The position numbers were made by a program, and so were the translations under genes. Positions 28,311 to 32,500 of a DNA stretch of 32,500 nt are shown piece by piece; within the stretch, counting starts at the first letter, position 1, and every line of letters starts with the position of its first letter. The stretch spans positions 230,001 to 262,500 of the forward strand of contig JACVTC010000146.1 of NCBI GenBank assembly GCA_016946835.1. The letters are read 5' to 3'. The notes under the pieces were generated by a model. That model was not told where the DNA came from. It saw only the letters and a program-made list of their open reading frames with translations, and did no database searches. Origin of the DNA: Neocallimastix lanati (nom. inval.) (taxonomy: Eukaryota; Neocallimastigomycota; Neocallimastigomycetes; Neocallimastigales; Neocallimastigaceae).

Positions 28311-30505
28311 AAAACCTAAATTAAATTGGGAATATTCAAGGATGGGCTTGAATAATTTTCTTGTTTCAATATATTTGTATATATTGTAATTTGTACCTTT
28401 AATTCTTTGATGTTTACCATTATTTGACCAATAGAATCCAATTACCTCCTTATATTTCTTAATATTTTCATCTCTAATTTTCCTAAAGAAAGAACGAGAT
28501 TTTTTTGTTCAAGAAAAATTTGACATCTTAGGAATATTTTCTATTAGATCCTTTACAATATAAATTGATTTGAAGTGAAACACAAAAATTCTAAAAAAAT
28601 TCTGTAATTGGAAAAATATGGAGATCACGTGATAAATATATTGATATGCGGGACTTTTATGTGCAATAATTTATAAGCGGTGGGTTTTAAATAATGGTAG
28701 TTTAATAAATTTTATTAATAAAATTATAATATTCGTACAATTAAAATAATAATTCTAATTCCTAAAAATTTACAAGAAAGTCCTCTATTTCTATTATAAA
28801 TAATTTAATCTATTTATAAGAAATAGGTAATATATTAATTATATATTCTAATATATAGAACTATATAAATTTTATATGAAATAAAGTATTATTATTATTA
28901 TAATTATAATAATACATATTGAAATAAAATAAAATAAAATAATTATCAAAAAGATATAAATTTAATATTTAATAATTATTATTAAATATACAAATATGTT
29001 ACTACACATATTTGTTTTATATCAATATGTACTAACAATTGAGTTTCTTTTGATATATAATATTTCTTATGATATTTCTTTTTATTATTTTGATCTGAAT
29101 CATTTTCTTTAATACTTGAGGAAAGGTCAACACATCATAATAAATTAGTATTAATAAAAGATTGAACTTTGTTTGTGTTAGTCGTGTTTGAACCCAAAAG
29201 TGAAGCAAAATACGAAGCTTTGCTAATAATATATTTATTTGAATAATATATCTCTTAAAAGGTAAAGGAATTAACCTTTTGGTTAAGAAACTGAAGAATA
29301 ATTATAAAAATTTCTAAACTTTAGACTCCATAAAGGCAATAATAGGTTTGAGTGAAAGATCGTTACTGAAAAGGATACCTAAATATGGATATGTAGATTC
29401 TTTGGAAATGGAATACTTCTCAAGATAAAACCGTAGGATCTCCATTACCATGGTAATTTTCAAAATTCAAAAGGCTTAATAACCATGGTAGCCCATTTAT
29501 TGATACCGAAGGACTTTTCATTTTTATTGGTCGGGTTAAATACAGGACGAAGGAAAGCCTTCATTTTAGTTTCAGTTGGGGGCAACTAGTACAACATTGT
29601 CTGTAAAGAGAAACCAGCACAACATTTTTTATTTCCAATATTCACATCATATTTAACACAATTCTCTAAAATACTATTTATGAACAAATTTAATAATATA
29701 AGCGATAGTGGACAACCTTGTCTAACTCTTCAATTAATAATAAGGAATTCATCAGATAACATGTTTAGGTAATGAGTTCTTACTTTGGAAGTAAGATAAA
29801 GTTTTGAAATGAAATTGAGAATGTTGTAGATGGGAACTGAGTCATAGGTCTTTTTAAGATCAGATATACTAGTAAAAAAGAACAATAATATAATAAGTGA
29901 ACATGAAGAACCATAGCTTTATTATAGATTATGTGATCAATGTAGGAGATATTAGAACCTTTGGCAAAGGTAATATTATTACCAGATAACTTAGCAACCA
30001 TTCCAGTCACAAAAAAATGTTTTGAAATATAATATTTCTTAAGTTTTTCAATGGGCAAACTGAAGTCTCCAGCAAGAATCACGGGAGAGTTATTATTAGT
30101 ATAACTTCTAAACCATTGATTAAATTCAAAGAAAAATTTTAAACGAGCATCAACCATCTATTTTGAGGGAAGTAAATGTTACCAATTGAGCACTTTTGAT
30201 TCCAAAATGAAGTAATATTAACTTATATAATATAATTATAAAGAGACGGTTCTTTATTATATGAGCACAATGTATGAATACCAATAAATAGAGACCTCTC
30301 ATACCAGGAAGCTTATTGTTAGCTCTTACAGAAAAAAAAAATGAATTGTAACCAGAAAGTACTGGTGATGACGAGTTTTCCATGAAAAAAAAAAACTTGC
30401 TATTACCTATTTCTTGGAGGCAGACACATATTAGTTTGAATATTGAACACCATCACTTTTTTTCCGAGTTCCAGCCATTAGTATTCCAACTTGTACAACG
30501 ATCGA
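28275..30505 (-). pseudogene. decayed APE-type LINE (non-LTR retrotransposon) relic
   Basis: On the minus strand, broken frames follow LINE order. Endonuclease (30505-29780): SWNTNGWN-like start, CVCLQEIGNSKFFF, SVRANNKLPGMRGL, PVILAGDFSLP (Asn replaced by Ser) and SYIDHIIYN. Reverse transcriptase (about 29860-29080): LKKTYDSVPIYN (motif A Asp), QGCPLSLILLNLFINSIL, then FTDN where F/YADD is expected, and YPYLGILFSNDLSLKPII. A C-terminal piece, SRSFFRKIRDENIKKYKEV and YWSNNGKHQRIKG, lies at about 28590-28310. Many frameshifts and stops, a deletion between endonuclease and RT, and an A/T-rich insertion (about 28625-29080) show that it is dead. The live protein would nick target DNA and copy its own RNA there. 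Confidence 0.85.
29780..30383 (-). pseudogene. LINE endonuclease domain (two overlapping broken frames)
   Basis: The two longest pieces of the LINE endonuclease, 30383-30150 and 30157-29780, overlap by eight bases in different frames, so one frameshift separates them. The first carries the N-terminal half (SPVLSGYNSFFFSVRANN), the second the PVILAGDF and YIDHIIYN blocks. The expected GDFN Asn has become Ser, which would impair catalysis even without the frameshift. Confidence 0.8.
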
Positions 30506-31056
30506 AAAACAAAGAATTATTGTTGAGATGATATGTAAAAAAAAAAAAAAAAAAAAAGAAAAATCATTAGTCATTAGATGAAGAATAACAATTAACCTTT
30601 AAAGGAAAAAAAAAAAATCAAGTATTCCAAGTTTTCAAAAAAATTCCATTTTATGAAAATAAATTATATACATATAAATTTAAAAAATATTTCCATGCCA
30701 ATGAATTCTTTCCTCGTACTAAGGAATGGAATCAATTTTGCATTGATAGTTAATTCCTCTAATAGGCGAAAGTTCCAACTTATTATAAAATAAGGAAAGA
30801 TCAAATACATTCCTACCGGGGATATGAATAATCCTATTTATAAAGATGCTTCACTTAATATATAAGAGTTGGATTAATCTAGAGTAAAATAATATGTATA
30901 TTTTTATGTTGAAAGAAAATATTTAATTTGATCGTTTGTTTAAATAGAATTATTATTTTAACTATATAATTATTTTTATAATTTTTAATGTTAATATTAT
31001 TTTAAAAATAATATTCTATAAATATAAAAATATAAAAATATAAAAATATAAAAATA

Positions 31057-31112
<56 letters not shown>

Positions 31113-31148
31113 AAGTTTATTAAATAATATAATAATATAATATAAATT

Positions 31149-31195
<47 letters not shown>

Positions 31196-31269
31196 TATTG
31201 AAATAATAAAAAATAATATATAAATTATTATTATATTATTTATTATTTATAATTAACTTATTTCTATCT
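30506..31269. other. A/T-rich DNA upstream of the LINE relic
   Basis: The first 400 bases are slightly richer in G+C and may be the decayed LINE 5' region, but no protein match was found. Poly(A) runs fill 31060-31110 and 31150-31190, and AATATAAA repeats lie near 31020-31060. Confidence 0.45.
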
Positions 31270-31490
31270 CTTATAAAAATTCCAAGGCGTAAGCCTTATC
31301 TGAGAGGATTACAGTTTCCAGCTCCTCTGGGATGGCTAGAACGCCACCTGTAGTGGGCTCTGCTTTCCCTTGAGGATCGCATAGAGTGCTTCTATATGGA
31401 GTTTCTTTGCTTATGGGGAGTTACGAGCGTCGATGCTGTTAAACATACGCCCATATTAACATATGTGGGAGACATAAGTCTTCAGTCTTT
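31270..31490. ncRNA. candidate structured non-coding RNA, class unknown
   Basis: A sharply bounded G+C-rich island of about 210 bp between poly(A) tracts, with no useful open frame. Read on the plus strand, it has AAGGC-GTAA-GCCTT (a GNRA-type tetraloop, about 31284-31298), AGAGGA/TCCTCT (about 31303-31328), ATAGA/TCTAT around 31382-31396 and CCCATAT/ATATGTGGG near 31451-31470. In such A/T-rich genomes, islands like this often mark structural RNA genes. I compared it from memory with 5S, U1, U2, U4, U5, U6 and SRP RNA and found no convincing match; a few words resemble the SRP Alu domain. Strand is not settled. Confidence 0.4.
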
Positions 31491-31513
31491 AAAAAAAAAA
31501 TTATAATTAATTG

Positions 31514-31556
<43 letters not shown>

Positions 31557-31952
31557 ATATATATATACTATTTATTTAGAATAATAGAATAGATATATCA
31601 TTCCAACAGCAATAAAAATTATACTTTTATTCTATTTTATTTTTATTCTTTTATTTTTAAAAATAAAAAAAAAAAAGGATAGCATAAATAAATAAATACT
31701 TGAATGAAATAAAAATGAATTAGGAATATATACATATGTTTTTTTTTTTTTTTTTTTTTTTTTAATTTTTTGATTTATTATTTTAATATTTTTAAATACA
31801 TATTTAAATAAAAAAAAATAAAAAAAGTATTAAAATGAAAAAAAAAAAAAAAAAAAAAAAAAAATACTATTTTAATATCATATTAAACATAATAAAACTA
31901 AATATTATTAAATTTTATATAAATATAAATAATTATATTATATATGAGGAAA

Positions 31953-31989
<37 letters not shown>

Positions 31990-32500
31990 TAAGAAGATCA
32001 ATTCTAATAAAAACATTTATACTACATATATTAATAGAAACTGAATTGTATAAAGTATAAGAAGATGGAAAAGAAATGATCAGTTCTATTTCTAATAACT
32101 TATGATTTTTTTTTAAAAAAAAATAAATAAATAAATAAATTAAATAAAATTAAATTAAATTAAATTAAATTATATTATATTATATTATAATTTTTTTTTT
32201 TTTTCTTAAGATAACCAAAAACTTTTTTTAACTATCCTTAACCAAGGAGATGTAAATAGGGGAAGCATTTTCATATTCAATTTGGAACATTTTCTTTTTA
32301 TTATTTGCCATATATCTATTAGAAATAGAAAAAAAAATTTTGTTAAAAAAAAATATTAAATATAAAATATAAAATGATGAGTGAGTTGCAAATAATAATT
32401 ATTTTTTATAAGAGATAAAGATAAGAAATTAAAAAAAAAAAAAAAAAAAAAAACATTGTATTAATAGCTTTACTTATTATTTGATATATATATATATATA
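31491..32500. other. low-complexity A/T-rich DNA
   Basis: Poly(A), poly(T), (AAT)n at about 31955-31987 and AATTA repeats near 32140-32170. A minus-strand ATG at 32311-32309 opens 23 codons (MANNKKKMFQIEYENASP...) in slightly richer DNA. It could be a first exon of a gene, but no splice site or homology supports it. Confidence 0.45.

Noticed and set aside
32241-32311. Short minus-strand frame MANNKKKMFQIEYENASP as a gene start
   Set aside because: Only 23 codons, no splice donor in frame and no recognisable homology; mentioned but not called.

Overview
This window comes from a very A/T-rich eukaryotic nuclear genome. It is full of long A/T homopolymers, (ATT)n and (TTTA)n microsatellites and minisatellites. 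The only complete host gene I can assemble is a seven-exon MAD2 homologue, so the DNA is eukaryotic. The extreme A/T bias, poly(A) tracts touching start codons, short A/T-rich introns, Ty3/Gypsy elements, a FLYWCH/MULE transposase and an APE-type LINE together fit an early-diverging fungus, most likely an anaerobic gut fungus (Neocallimastigomycota). That placement is inference.

Layout. 1-5279 is mostly low-complexity DNA, with a decayed minus-strand reverse-transcriptase scrap (817-1255) and a G+C-richer, structure-prone island (4440-4865). 5280-6665 is a FLYWCH + MULE-type transposase gene cut by one in-frame TGA. 6729-21213 is a nested nest of retroelements. The outer shell is a minus-strand solo LTR (family S), flanked by a perfect 5-bp duplication CCAAC. 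Inside it sit two different Ty3/Gypsy elements head to tail, E1 (7324-15363) and E2 (15368-21197), each bounded by the same TTTA tetranucleotide. A second S solo LTR lies at 22524-23097, flanked by GTTTA. Between them are palindromic, foldback-like sequences (21366-22040). A minisatellite follows at 23455-23910. MAD2 occupies 25229-27074. A rotted APE-type LINE lies on the minus strand at about 28040-30505. A second structured non-coding island lies at 31270-31490, and the rest is low-complexity DNA.

How the parts work together. E1 is complete (LTR, primer site, long structured leader, gag, pol with PR-RT-RH-IN, LTR). Its two LTRs look identical by eye except for the length of one poly(A) run, so it is young and may be active. 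E2 is a deletion derivative: it keeps Gag and protease but has lost RT, most of RNase H and almost all of integrase. The two elements have unrelated-looking LTRs and distant Gags, yet both join gag to pol with the same signal: a slippery heptamer (UUUAAAC in E1, UUUAAAU in E2), a 7-nt spacer, a 6-bp stem with an 8-nt loop, and a downstream 5-nt match to that loop, i.e. a predicted H-type pseudoknot for -1 frameshifting.

The host S LTR carries good A-box and B-box Pol III promoter motifs in both copies. E1 and E2 landed 20-23 bp upstream of the A box, about where Pol III would start. This suggests Ty3-like targeting to a Pol III start site carried by another retroelement. The frameshift signals, the reused insertion site and the unannotated MAD2 gene are the main results.
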